Source: Dehalococcoidia bacterium
Lineage (GTDB): Bacteria; Chloroflexota; Dehalococcoidia; Dehalococcoidales; DAOWJC01
DNA: 7,826 bases
Direction: 5' to 3'
Assembly (NCBI GenBank): GCA_030640595.1
Contig: DAOWJC010000144.1
Span: forward strand, 1-7,826
Numbering within the stretch: the stretch's first letter is position 1; every line of letters starts with the position of its first letter. The notes beneath the pieces were generated by a model, which made no database searches, was not told the origin of the DNA, and saw only the letters and a program-made list of their open reading frames with translations. Shown here piece by piece: positions 1-5,810 of the stretch. Both the position numbers and the translations under genes were made by a program.

Positions 1-141
1 CCAAGGTAAGTAGCTCACCCTCACTAAAGACCAAAGGCTTGGCGATTTTGTGTAGAATCTGGGCTGAAGGAAAGCGTTCTCCCCTCTCTGTGCGACCTAG
101 GTGTGACTGGGACACTCCTGACTTAGCCGACAGTTGCGCTA
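1..141. repeat. Left copy of exact 141-bp terminal inverted repeat
   Basis: Every base of 1-141 equals the reverse complement of 7686-7826, and the match stops at the next inward base. The repeat carries the middle part of an XRE-type HTH gene, read on the minus strand here. An exact length of 141 equals MEGAHIT's largest default k-mer, so the visible length is probably set by the assembler and the real inverted duplication is likely longer, continuing beyond both contig ends. It does not look like a transposon end, because it lies inside coding sequence and has no transposase beside it. Confidence 0.97.
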
Positions 142-160
142 CTGAATAGAAATGATATCT
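1..160 (-). pseudogene. 5'-truncated XRE-family HTH regulator fragment (runs off the left end)
   Basis: Read on the minus strand, this frame encodes the same HTH core as the gene at the right end, including AQLSAKSGVSQSHLGR and ERGERFPSAQILHKIAKPL, and it runs off at base 1 in the same codon phase. Upstream of the shared segment the sequence differs. An in-frame TAG at 161-163 lies seven codons before the homology starts, and no start codon lies between. The first 25 or so residues, including helix 1 of the HTH, are therefore missing, so this is a broken copy if the contig is correctly assembled. The alternative is a fold-back or graph-junction chimera. The missing N-terminus is seen directly; the fate of the rest of the gene is unknown. 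Confidence 0.7.
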
Positions 161-189
161 CTAATGTAAATAAATGCGCTGTGAAATAA

Positions 190-504
190 TGCTGGCCACA
201 GGGCAAAGCGGTAACTCCCCAAAGCTCGATAGTGATTTCCTACCAGCAAAAAGTAAGCCGGGAAGGCAAGCCCTATAAGGAAATCACCAGTGTAGAACAA
301 TTTGACAGCTACGAAGAGGCAGAAGCCTATCTCTTAAGCCAGGAGTCAGCCAACTATAAAATTGTCAGTGATAACCCATTTATCAGCCCGGTACCCTTGG
401 AAGCCCTGAAACACTATACGCTGATTCATAGTTCCGCTAGTTACACAAGGCATCCAGGCGGAAAAACTATCCCATCTGTAAAAATCTTTGAATACATCGA
501 CTAG
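190..504 (+). pseudogene. Fragment resembling the C-terminal end of an STT3-type oligosaccharyltransferase
   Basis: The frame is open from 190, and a GTG at 232 would give 90 residues. The C-terminal half, NPFISPVPLEALKHYTLIHS followed later by SVKIFEYID, resembles the soluble tail of archaeal-type STT3 (AglB/PglB-like) membrane glycosyltransferases, which also occur in some Chloroflexota. Those enzymes transfer a lipid-linked glycan to Asn in N-x-S/T sequons. The usual length is well over 500 residues with about a dozen membrane helices; none of that is present and no hydrophobic segment is visible. No convincing ribosome binding site precedes the GTG. I read it as a decayed 3' remnant. The family call is from motif memory and is moderate; the alternative is a real small protein of unknown role. 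Confidence 0.45.
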
Positions 505-516
505 GGACAAGATCGG

Positions 517-789
517 TTAAGCCCCTAGGTGTAAACGGCTGCTCGCCACTGCTTCTTCAGGCTTATGCTGATCAAAGAATATAACCGCTACCTTCCTGCC
601 CAGAGCCATTTCTGCTGCCGGCAAATTTCTCGCCACCGCAGTACCTTCCACGTAAACCTCATAGCTGGCGGCGAGTTGAATAGTGGCGGTGTAGTCACCA
701 GAATTGAAACTTTTTAGTATGGCTTTCCCTATCCAACTCCGAGTAGAATAAATATCGATTTGAAATCCTCTTTTTGTGCTGTTTTGCAC
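517..789 (-). CDS. Conserved-looking small protein of unknown function (90 aa)
   Basis: The ORF starts with GTG at 789 and ends with TAA. I do not recognise a named family. The middle, from about residue 20 to 78, looks like a compact beta-rich domain: it has GKAILKSFNSGDYTATIQL, alternating hydrophobic residues, then ARNLPAAEMALGRKVAVIFFD. An AAGGA sits directly against the GTG with almost no spacing, so the true start may lie inside the ORF, near residue 15-20, where the domain appears to begin. No signal peptide or membrane helix is seen. It converges on the STT3-like fragment with only 12 bases between them. The ordered protein pattern argues for a real gene; its function is unknown. Confidence 0.55.
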   Translation of the reverse strand: MQNSTKRGFQIDIYSTRSWIGKAILKSFNSGDYTATIQLAASYEVYVEGTAVARNLPAAEMALGRKVAVIFFDQHKPEEAVASSRLHLGA

Positions 790-811
790 TCCTTACACTA
801 GCTGTTATAAT
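783..811 (+). promoter_or_regulatory. Possible sigma-70 promoter (TTTGCA-N17-TATAAT)
   Basis: A perfect -10 box TATAAT at 806-811 lies 17 bases after TTTGCA at 783-788. The start point would be near 818, only a few bases before the ATG at 821, which would make that transcript nearly leaderless. The -35 box is imperfect and the downstream ORF is doubtful, so this is tentative. Confidence 0.35.
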
Positions 812-820
812 GAGTAATCA

Positions 821-910
821 ATGGATATTTTGGCTGAGCTTAACCCAGCGCAGAGGGCAGCGTGTCAACAGGACATGAGAAGATTCGCCGAAACGCTGAA
901 AAGACGCTGA
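821..910 (+). pseudogene. Short ORF whose start resembles a UvrD/PcrA-type helicase N-terminus
   Basis: ATG at 821 opens a 29-codon frame ending with TGA at 908-910. Its first residues, MDILAELNPAQRAA, resemble the N-terminus of UvrD/PcrA/Rep helicases, where the Q-motif (LNPAQ...) precedes the Walker A loop. No Walker A follows. After residue 15 the sequence (QQDMRRFAETLKRR) does not look like helicase, and the same frame continues past the TGA for about 15 more codons to another TGA. It could be a 5' stub of a helicase gene, a decayed small gene, or chance. There is no clear ribosome binding site. Confidence 0.25.
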
Positions 911-1069
911 TGGGAGCATCGTGATAGACTAGAGAGCGCAGTTGAGAATCTACCATGAGACCAAGCCCATTTTTGAGACAAATAGATGAGAGGCTGTGTT
1001 TGTCTTCTAGGGGCACCTGGATTTGATGACTTTCATAGTGTCCAGATTTGACAGACCAAAAGAATAAAA
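911..1069. other. Intergenic stretch with no recognised feature
   Basis: With the doubtful ORF at 821-910, this makes a 280-base gap between the minus-strand gene and the HTH/zinc gene. A TTGACA near 1046 has no -10 box at a usable distance. I see no tRNA, strong hairpin or terminator here. Confidence 0.5.
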
Positions 1070-1762
1070 ATGGTAGCCCAAGATAGGTTAGACACCATGG
1101 ACCGGATGAGGCAGTCAGGGACTAGCCTCCAACAGATAGCGAGTCACTTTGGTATCACCCGGCAGAGGGTAGGCCAACTATTGGCTAAGCACTACGGCTC
1201 AACCAGAATCCAAGACCTTCTAACAGCAACCGAGCTGGCTCGCCTGGCTGGCTGCACTCAAAGCTATATTGATAAGTTACAACGACGAGGTGTTATCCAG
1301 CCAGCCAAGGTCGTTGGCCGGGGAAGAACATTATGGAAGCCCGAAACCACTTCTACCGTCACTATATATGTTGACAGCCATCGGTGCCGGGTATGCAATA
1401 GACCTTTGCCCAGTAATCGCCAAGTCTACTGCTGCTGGGCGTGCTACATCGACGCTTGTAGGTATAAAAACAGACCTGAGCAGGCGAGGAGGCGGCAGAG
1501 GGAAAGCGTGGCAAAGTGGATAGCCGACCACCCTGAACAAGCCAGGCAAATTGAGCAGCGAAAACAAACAAAGTATCGAGCCAAGAAATCGGCTGAACGA
1601 TACCAGAATACCGAGTACATCATATGGAGAAAATGCCTCATCCCATTAAGCACCATAGTTAGAGTACCGAGTTACAACAAAGCCACCGGCAGAATAAAGG
1701 TAGAGTGGGGGGACCAGGTTGTCGAGCTTCCCTTCGGTTGTGTTAGGCGAGTAGTTAACTAA
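1070..1762 (+). CDS. DNA-binding protein with two HTH motifs and a zinc-knuckle
   Basis: The protein has 230 residues and looks modular. Residues 12-40 form an HTH like sigma factor region 4 (SLQQIASHFGITRQRVGQLL). Residues 50-88 form a MerR/excisionase-like HTH (ATELARLAGCTQSYIDKLQRRG, then a basic RGRTLW turn). C106, C109, C121 or C122, and C125 make a CxxC...CxxC zinc-knuckle. Residues 131-180 are very basic and Gln/Arg-rich, probably an extended helix. Residues 183-229 form a small beta-like tail. No signal peptide or membrane segment is seen, so it is cytoplasmic and presumably binds DNA; the target is unknown. The ATG at 1070 has no good ribosome binding site; the ATG at 1097, preceded by AGGTT, is an alternative that keeps both HTH motifs. 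It stands alone among gene remnants. A regulator or a mobile-element accessory protein are both possible. Confidence 0.8.
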   Translation: MVAQDRLDTMDRMRQSGTSLQQIASHFGITRQRVGQLLAKHYGSTRIQDLLTATELARLAGCTQSYIDKLQRRGVIQPAKVVGRGRTLWKPETTSTVTIYVDSHRCRVCNRPLPSNRQVYCCWACYIDACRYKNRPEQARRRQRESVAKWIADHPEQARQIEQRKQTKYRAKKSAERYQNTEYIIWRKCLIPLSTIVRVPSYNKATGRIKVEWGDQVVELPFGCVRRVVN

Positions 1763-1770
1763 AGCAGAAA

Positions 1771-2150
1771 TCAGCGCCTTATTTTCTCCATGGGCCAATA
1801 AGAGGTCTTGAGGCGGGGATATTTATCCAAAAGTTCATGCACCTGCTACCTTTCCTCCTCACCAAACTTTTCTCTGCCTGTCAACAATGTCTTCTCAGGT
1901 ATCTTCACCCTTGTCCCTCGGTATACCGCCTGCTCCATTCTTCTAGCTTGGTCCATCTCTTAATGGAATCGGCAATCACGTGGAAGGGGTCAACCACTAT
2001 CGTGGCCAGGGCAAAGCCGCTGGCTGCCTTCCACTGCTTGCCTGGCAATCCGGCTCCACCCGCGACCCTAAGACCACTCTCTTTTGGGGTAACCCTAGTT
2101 TTTGGCATCCCCATTCCAGGGCTGCCCACCTTTTCTCGGAAATCCGCCAT
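1771..2150 (-). pseudogene. Remnant of an ISL3-family transposase
   Basis: Read on the minus strand, residues ATIVVDPFHVIADSIKR match the conserved DDE-domain segment of ISL3 transposases, where D-x-FHV carries a catalytic Asp. The frame then ends at a TGA near 1905. Another frame picks up the next family block from about 1925 down to 1771: RVKIPEKTLLTGREKFGEEE, an in-frame TAG, then QVHELLDKYPRLKTSYWPMEKIRR. This means at least one frameshift, one nonsense codon and loss of both ends, since intact ISL3 transposases are about 400 residues. The part upstream of the D-x-FHV block (2035-2150) is weakly matching or unrelated. No inverted repeats or target duplication are visible. The remnant abuts the 3' end of the HTH/zinc gene. 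Confidence 0.75.
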
Positions 2151-2279
2151 ACAGGCCCTATGGGGCTTGACAAATAGTGTTTTTGTGTTTACACTGATTT
2201 CATACGCTTATTTATGTAACAGCTAGAGGGCTTGAGAGAAGAGAGCAAGGAGGGTCAATAAGTAATTGCGTTAAGGGTA
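2151..2279. other. Spacer between transposase remnant and surface-protein promoter
   Basis: AT-rich sequence with no gene I can support. A short imperfect palindrome, AGTGT...ACACT, lies near 2176-2195. I see no transposon end here. Confidence 0.4.
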
Positions 2280-2308
2280 TTGACAAGCTGTGTTATAATG
2301 GTTATAAT
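2280..2308 (+). promoter_or_regulatory. Strong sigma-70 promoter (TTGACA-N17-TATAAT)
   Basis: Both boxes are perfect consensus: TTGACA at 2280-2285 and TATAAT at 2303-2308, 17 bases apart. A second TATAAT at 2294-2299 is part of a short TTATAATGG/TTATAATAC duplication, but its spacing to the -35 box is wrong. The predicted start is about 2315. This is the promoter of the surface-protein transcript and suggests high expression. Confidence 0.85.
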
Positions 2309-2314
2309 ACCTTG

Positions 2315-2338
2315 ACCCTGTTAGATTCCTAACAGGGT
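2315..2338 (+). promoter_or_regulatory. Perfect 10-bp hairpin at the predicted RNA 5' end
   Basis: ACCCTGTTAG (2315-2324), loop ATTC, then CTAACAGGGT (2329-2338) pairs without a mismatch. It begins where transcription should start. A hairpin at the extreme 5' end is a known way to protect mRNA from decay; a dyad here could equally be an operator that overlaps the start site. No run of T follows, so it is not a terminator. Confidence 0.75.
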
Positions 2339-2379
2339 TGACAGACATGGTATATTAGGTGAAGAAAGGAGGTGATTCT

Positions 2380-2451
2380 GTGGTAAGAGCCCGAAAGGGG
2401 AGAGAGTTATTAAACTCAACAGCAGTTAAAAAAGTTACCTTGTCTTCATAG
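2380..2451 (+). CDS. Leader micro-ORF 1 (23 aa)
   Basis: A GTG start at 2380 is preceded by AGAAAGGAGGTGAT, a 14-base match to the complement of the 16S rRNA 3' end, with close spacing. This is a far stronger ribosome binding site than the main gene's. The frame reads MVRARKGRELLNSTAVKKVT and ends LSS-TAG at 2449-2451. The peptide is basic, with no signal or membrane segment. It could be a leader peptide controlling the surface protein, an independent small protein, or a ribosome-loading site that stabilises the RNA. The ribosome binding site is seen; the role is inferred. Confidence 0.5.
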   Translation: MVRARKGRELLNSTAVKKVTLSS

Positions 2452-2462
2452 AAGGAAGGGAT

Positions 2463-2522
2463 ATGAGATTTTATACTTTTGTCTATGGAGATAGAATGCT
2501 TAAATTAAGGAGGAATATTTAA
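2463..2522 (+). CDS. Leader micro-ORF 2 (19 aa)
   Basis: ATG at 2463 follows AAGGAAGGG and opens a 19-codon frame (MRFYTFVYGDRMLKLRRNI) ending in TAA at 2520-2522, five bases before the surface-protein ATG. The main gene's AAGGAGG lies inside its last codons, so translation of this ORF could affect or couple to the start of the main gene. It may be chance. Confidence 0.3.
   Translation: MRFYTFVYGDRMLKLRRNI
2507..2513 (+). promoter_or_regulatory. Ribosome binding site of the surface-protein gene, with long spacing
   Basis: AAGGAGG ends 14 bases before the ATG at 2528, which is longer than usual. A weaker AAGG at 2521-2524 is too close. No better start exists in frame, because TAA at 2501-2503 closes the frame upstream, and the signal peptide begins at this ATG. 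Confidence 0.6.
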
Positions 2523-2527
2523 GGTCG

Positions 2528-5239
2528 ATGAAAAAGGAATTTTCTAAAATATTGGGTGTCGGGCTCACAGTTGCCTTGCTGGCAAGCCTGATTTTGGTTG
2601 TGGCTCCAGTATCAGCCGGCACACTCAAGTGGACAACCGAGACCATCCCCAGCACCACCAATAACGTCCTTGAACCAGGTGCCAATATCACCGACTTCGA
2701 CATTGCCGATGACGGCACCATCTGGGCTGGCGGTGGGCAAAGCTTACTCTACAAGTCAACCGACGACGGGGAAGCGTGGTCGACCGTTGACTTGACCGGG
2801 AAAGTCACGGCTAACATCACTGACCTGGTGGCAGTTGCCCCTGACGATGCCGATATCGTGGTTGTTGCCGACCTAACTCACAATACGGTTTCGGTCACCA
2901 AAAATGCCGGCACCGACTGGGGTGACTTGGGCGCACCCGGCTGTAATATCACTGACATTGATATCTCGGTGGAAAGTGCCGGGGTGCACTACATTGCTGC
3001 TGTCGGTGAGGACGGAGCAAAGGCCATGGTGTTGACTTACGCCCTTGGCGCTGCGGCACCAAACTGGGTGGATGCTGGTGATAAAGATGGTTTTTGGGCT
3101 GATGGCTCGGACAACTCCACAGCGGCGGCAGTAGCCTACTCCCCCAATTTCGCGTCAGACCAGGTTATGGCTGTCGTCACCGAGAATGACAATGGCTTAG
3201 ATGGCACCACTGACTACATCAAGCTGGAGCTTTACAGCGAAAATCAGGATGTGTGGAATGCTTTCTCCGGCTATCCGGCGGTCATTACCAGTGACGACTA
3301 CATTCAGGGTCTTACCAAGGCTTCAATCTCGCTTGACCCGGAATACCTGGGTAGTGACGACACCATGCGCATAGTCTTCATCGGTTTGACTGTTGATGGT
3401 GGTGATACCGAAGCAGACGACAAGTGTGGCATCTGGCGCATGGATGATATTACTGCCAAGGGACTGAAGACTGGCGCCACGGTCGATGTCCACAGCATTG
3501 CCTACGATGGGGCAAACCTTGTTGCCGGGCGACGTGACTCCACCACGGTTTGGCGCTCCGCCGACCCGCTGGCGACATCACCCACCGTAAAGGGTAGCGC
3601 CAGCCTGAAGAGTCCAGGCGGTTCGGGGAATGTAACGGTTGCCTGGCTTGGTGATGAAGTGGTCGCTGGAACCATGGGTGATGAGAGTGCCTTTGCTGTC
3701 TCCACGAATGACGGCAAGGCATTCAGTGACATCAGCCTCATTGATACCAGTCTTGACAACATGAGGGATGTCATGGTGTCAGCTGACGGCAGCGTAATCT
3801 ACATGGTAACCGACAATGACACTGACACCAGCACTGACACGAGCCTGTGGCGCAAGGCTTCATCGTGGCAGAGGGTGCTTAGCATTAAAGACACCAATGC
3901 TGAGTTCCTTGTCCGCCTTGCCCCTGATGACTCCGATGTGGTCTATGTGGCTGAGAAGGCCGGTACCACCATCTACTACACCTCCGATGGCGGAACGGCG
4001 AGGTGGCAGTCCCGCACCTCCAGGTCCAGTGTCCAAGACCTAGCGGTAGAGGGTGACGGCGACGTTGCCTATGTCCTCGTAGCCACTGATGGCAGGGTAT
4101 CCAAGTCAAGCAATAGTGGCTTTACCTGGGGCTCCTCCAAGTCCAGCAAGCTCAATAGTGGCAACATGATAGTCAGCCTCGGCGAGGACAAGCTACTGGC
4201 TGGTAGTAAGGATGGCTATGTGTCTTACTCCACCGATGGCCACTCCAGCTTCACCAAGATTGGCAAGCAGGTTGGCTCTACCAACTCCGCTGTCACGACA
4301 ATAGCCAGCGGCGTAAGTGACGGTGACTATGTCTACGCCGGGCTGGATACTACCGGTCTGAACGTCTATCGCTGGCAGATTGGCACCAGCACCTCGTGGT
4401 CGGACATCTACGACGACACAGTCCGCCCGGTCCGCGGTATGGCTTTGTATGACGGAGTCCTCTACGTTTCGGCACCTGACGCCACAGCAAACGCCACCAG
4501 TATCCTCCGCACCCTTGACCCAACCGACGCAGTAAGCGTCAGTTGGAGCACTGCGAACAGTACTACGTGTGTGTTTGGCGTTGTGCCTCAGGGGCTGAGG
4601 GTAACCGGCGGTAGCGCCAAGATATGGGCAGTTGATAACGCAACGGATGCCCTTTACAGCTACACCGATACCCTGGCCATTCTGGGACCGGAGCTGGTTG
4701 GACCCGCCCAGGGTTTTGAGGTCGGGATTAACCCGATAAGCGGCTACACTATGGACGCGACCTTCAGCTGGACGAAGCCGTCTGCCAGGGTTACCGATTA
4801 TGAGCTGCGGCTCGCCTTCGACAGCGACTTCGCAGAGGTAGCCAAGAAGCTGTATCCTGCCAGCACCTCATCCACGGTGGGTTATGTCGTTGGTCATAGC
4901 GCTGATGGAGAGTTTGACCTTATGCCCGGCGAGACCTATTACTGGAAGGTCAGGGTAACCACTCCTCTCTACAGCCCGTGGTCTGTCTATCGTTTCGTTA
5001 CTGTTACGGAGGCAGTGCCACCGGTGACAGAGGTAACGGTAACACCGGCACCGGCACCGGAGATTACAGTGGAAGCTCCACCGCCACCGCAGGTAACGGT
5101 AACAGTACCACCGGCACCAACACCAGTAACAGCACCGCCGGCAATTCCAGCCTACCTGTTGTGGACGATAATCTGCATTGGTGCGGTGCTAATTATTGCC
5201 CTGATTGTCCTGATAGTCAGAACCAGGCGAGTAGTCTAG
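2528..5239 (+). CDS. Secreted, membrane-anchored Asp-box (BNR) repeat protein, S-layer-like
   Basis: The 903-residue product has a clear Sec signal peptide (MKKEFSK, then a hydrophobic stretch to about residue 28, likely cleaved after VSA, residue 30). The large outer region looks like beta-propeller repeats with Asp-box motifs at about 77-84 (STDDGEAW), 124-131, 392-399, 485-493, 527-534 and 568-575. Residues 721-826 resemble a fibronectin-III-type domain (FSWTK...YYWKVRV). Residues 827-873 are a Pro/Thr/Val-rich stalk, and 875-897 a membrane helix followed by RTRRVV. It should face outward from the cytoplasmic membrane. Putative S-layer proteins of Dehalococcoides are annotated as Asp-box proteins, so a structural surface-layer role is likely; a sialidase role is not supported, since no catalytic arrangement is recognised. 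Nine N-x-S/T sequons (N53, 96, 140, 196, 368, 430, 655, 677, 704) suggest glycosylation. Promoter, leader and terminator make it monocistronic. Confidence 0.9.
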   Translation: MKKEFSKILGVGLTVALLASLILVVAPVSAGTLKWTTETIPSTTNNVLEPGANITDFDIADDGTIWAGGGQSLLYKSTDDGEAWSTVDLTGKVTANITDLVAVAPDDADIVVVADLTHNTVSVTKNAGTDWGDLGAPGCNITDIDISVESAGVHYIAAVGEDGAKAMVLTYALGAAAPNWVDAGDKDGFWADGSDNSTAAAVAYSPNFASDQVMAVVTENDNGLDGTTDYIKLELYSENQDVWNAFSGYPAVITSDDYIQGLTKASISLDPEYLGSDDTMRIVFIGLTVDGGDTEADDKCGIWRMDDITAKGLKTGATVDVHSIAYDGANLVAGRRDSTTVWRSADPLATSPTVKGSASLKSPGGSGNVTVAWLGDEVVAGTMGDESAFAVSTNDGKAFSDISLIDTSLDNMRDVMVSADGSVIYMVTDNDTDTSTDTSLWRKASSWQRVLSIKDTNAEFLVRLAPDDSDVVYVAEKAGTTIYYTSDGGTARWQSRTSRSSVQDLAVEGDGDVAYVLVATDGRVSKSSNSGFTWGSSKSSKLNSGNMIVSLGEDKLLAGSKDGYVSYSTDGHSSFTKIGKQVGSTNSAVTTIASGVSDGDYVYAGLDTTGLNVYRWQIGTSTSWSDIYDDTVRPVRGMALYDGVLYVSAPDATANATSILRTLDPTDAVSVSWSTANSTTCVFGVVPQGLRVTGGSAKIWAVDNATDALYSYTDTLAILGPELVGPAQGFEVGINPISGYTMDATFSWTKPSARVTDYELRLAFDSDFAEVAKKLYPASTSSTVGYVVGHSADGEFDLMPGETYYWKVRVTTPLYSPWSVYRFVTVTEAVPPVTEVTVTPAPAPEITVEAPPPPQVTVTVPPAPTPVTAPPAIPAYLLWTIICIGAVLIIALIVLIVRTRRVV
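5031..5145 (+). repeat. Low-complexity stalk coding repeat
   Basis: AGGTAACGGTAACA occurs at 5031-5044 and again at 5091-5104, exactly 60 bases apart, amid GCACCGGC/CACCGCC runs. It encodes the Pro/Thr/Val stalk (EVTVTPAPAP, QVTVTVPPAP) before the membrane helix. Such repeats can change length by slippage. Confidence 0.7.
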
Positions 5240-5271
5240 TTCTAGCTTGACGGGTAACACCCAGATATCCC

Positions 5272-5306
5272 GAGAGCCCCCCGAAAATCGGGGGGCTCTC
5301 TTTGTT
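5272..5306 (+). terminator. Strong intrinsic terminator of the surface-protein gene
   Basis: A perfect 13-bp stem (5272-5284 with 5288-5300), GC-rich, with an AAA loop, is followed by TTTGTT. It begins 33 bases after the TAG stop and should end the transcript efficiently. Confidence 0.95.
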
Positions 5307-5335
5307 CACGTCCGTAGATATTTTGGCAAAAGGAA

Positions 5336-5363
5336 TTGACAAAATCTCGCTTTTGGTTATAGA
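5336..5363 (+). promoter_or_regulatory. Promoter candidate 1 for the small-gene cluster
   Basis: TTGACA at 5336-5341 lies 16 bases before TATAGA at 5358-5363; TAGAAT at 5360-5365 gives 18-base spacing as an alternative. It sits just after the terminator and reads toward the small-gene cluster. Confidence 0.6.
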
Positions 5364-5364
5364 A

Positions 5365-5393
5365 TTGTATAAGGTCGTAGACAAATGTATAAA
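5365..5393 (+). promoter_or_regulatory. Promoter candidate 2 for the small-gene cluster
   Basis: TTGTAT at 5365-5370 and TATAAA at 5388-5393 are 17 bases apart, immediately downstream of candidate 1. Tandem promoters, or only one of the two, may be used. The RNA leader would be about 40 bases before the GTG at 5442. Confidence 0.4.
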
Positions 5394-5441
5394 ATATCGT
5401 AAATACTCAGGTGGTAAGTGTTTTGCTAACGAGAGGTTTAA

Positions 5442-5594
5442 GTGGGCAGAGGTGAGTCGAAACGGTCGACGGTCAGCATCTCGGTGGGAACCAAGGATGC
5501 CTTAGATTCAATTAAGCATCCGGGATAGAGCTACGACGGTCTAATTCAAGAACTGGTCAGGTTTTGGAAGGAGAAAAAGACCGAGAAAAAATAG
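5442..5594 (+). pseudogene. Small ribbon-helix-helix/antitoxin-like gene interrupted by an amber codon
   Basis: From GTG at 5442 (GAGAGG five bases ahead) the frame reads MGRGESKRSTVSISVGTKDA, LDSIKHPG, a TAG at 5526-5528, then SYDGLIQELVRFWKEKKTEKK and TAG at 5592-5594. Joined, the 50 codons match the pattern of small VapB-like antitoxin/regulatory proteins: a beta strand (TVSISV), then a helix ending K-HPGQSYD-x-I-x-E-L. In that family the residue after HPG is usually Gln, so the stop looks like a CAG-to-TAG change. Other genes here end with TAG, so a recoded genetic code is unlikely. It is probably a recently inactivated gene, a natural suppressor site or a sequencing error. No toxin gene adjoins it. 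The 28-residue truncated product would lack the helices needed for dimerisation. Confidence 0.6.
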
Positions 5595-5624
5595 CTCTGA
5601 TAAGATTCAGACAAAGAGGGAGGG

Positions 5625-5810
5625 ATGGAACAGCTTAGTCAGAAGGTAAAGGAACTCCGAATAAAAAAGGGCTGGGCACAGGAGGATTTGGCACGGGAGA
5701 TAGGTGTCAGCCTGTCCACAGTGCAGCGCTGGGAGAAACAGGGAGGTAAGCCTACTCGCCTTGCCCGCAGAGAGCTGGCTAGGCTTTTTGAGGAAGCCGG
5801 AATAACGTGA
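5625..5810 (+). CDS. Small XRE/Cro-type HTH protein (61 aa)
   Basis: The whole product is one HTH domain: residues 5-16 helix 1 (SQKVKELRIKKG), AQEDLAREIGVSLSTVQRWE at 18-37 as the helix-turn-helix, and RRELARLFEEAG as the last helix. It should bind DNA as a dimer, like small Cro-type repressors. The start is an ATG right after AGAGGGAGGG. It follows the interrupted RHH-like gene by 30 bases and overlaps the next gene by 4 bases (GTGA), implying coupled translation. Its target is unknown; autoregulation of the upstream promoters is a reasonable guess but no operator was identified. Confidence 0.85.
   Translation: MEQLSQKVKELRIKKGWAQEDLAREIGVSLSTVQRWEKQGGKPTRLARRELARLFEEAGIT

Noticed and set aside
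501..528. Bidirectional terminator between the convergent genes (CTAGGG...CCCTAG)
   Set aside because: The stem is only 6 bp with a 16-base loop and no T run, so it is too weak to call.
1837..2226. 129-codon plus-strand ORF
   Set aside because: It lies opposite the ISL3 transposase remnant, whose minus-strand frames carry the recognisable family blocks; the plus-strand product has no plausible pattern.
2338..2356. Second promoter TTGACA...TATATT
   Set aside because: The boxes are only 7 bases apart, and the TTGACA overlaps the right arm of the 5' hairpin.
4978..5250. 90-codon Gly/Asn/Thr-rich ORF in the +2 frame
   Set aside because: It is a shadow of the repetitive stalk coding region; the main frame continues into a clear membrane helix and stop.
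5302..5505. 67-codon plus-strand ORF after the terminator
   Set aside because: It starts in the terminator tail, runs through both promoter candidates and overlaps the RHH-like gene in another frame. It has no ribosome binding site.
5526..5528. TAG read as Gln (recoded phage-like genetic code)
   Set aside because: The surface-protein gene, the 84-residue Cys gene and the 45-residue membrane gene all end with TAG at sensible places, so TAG acts as a stop here.
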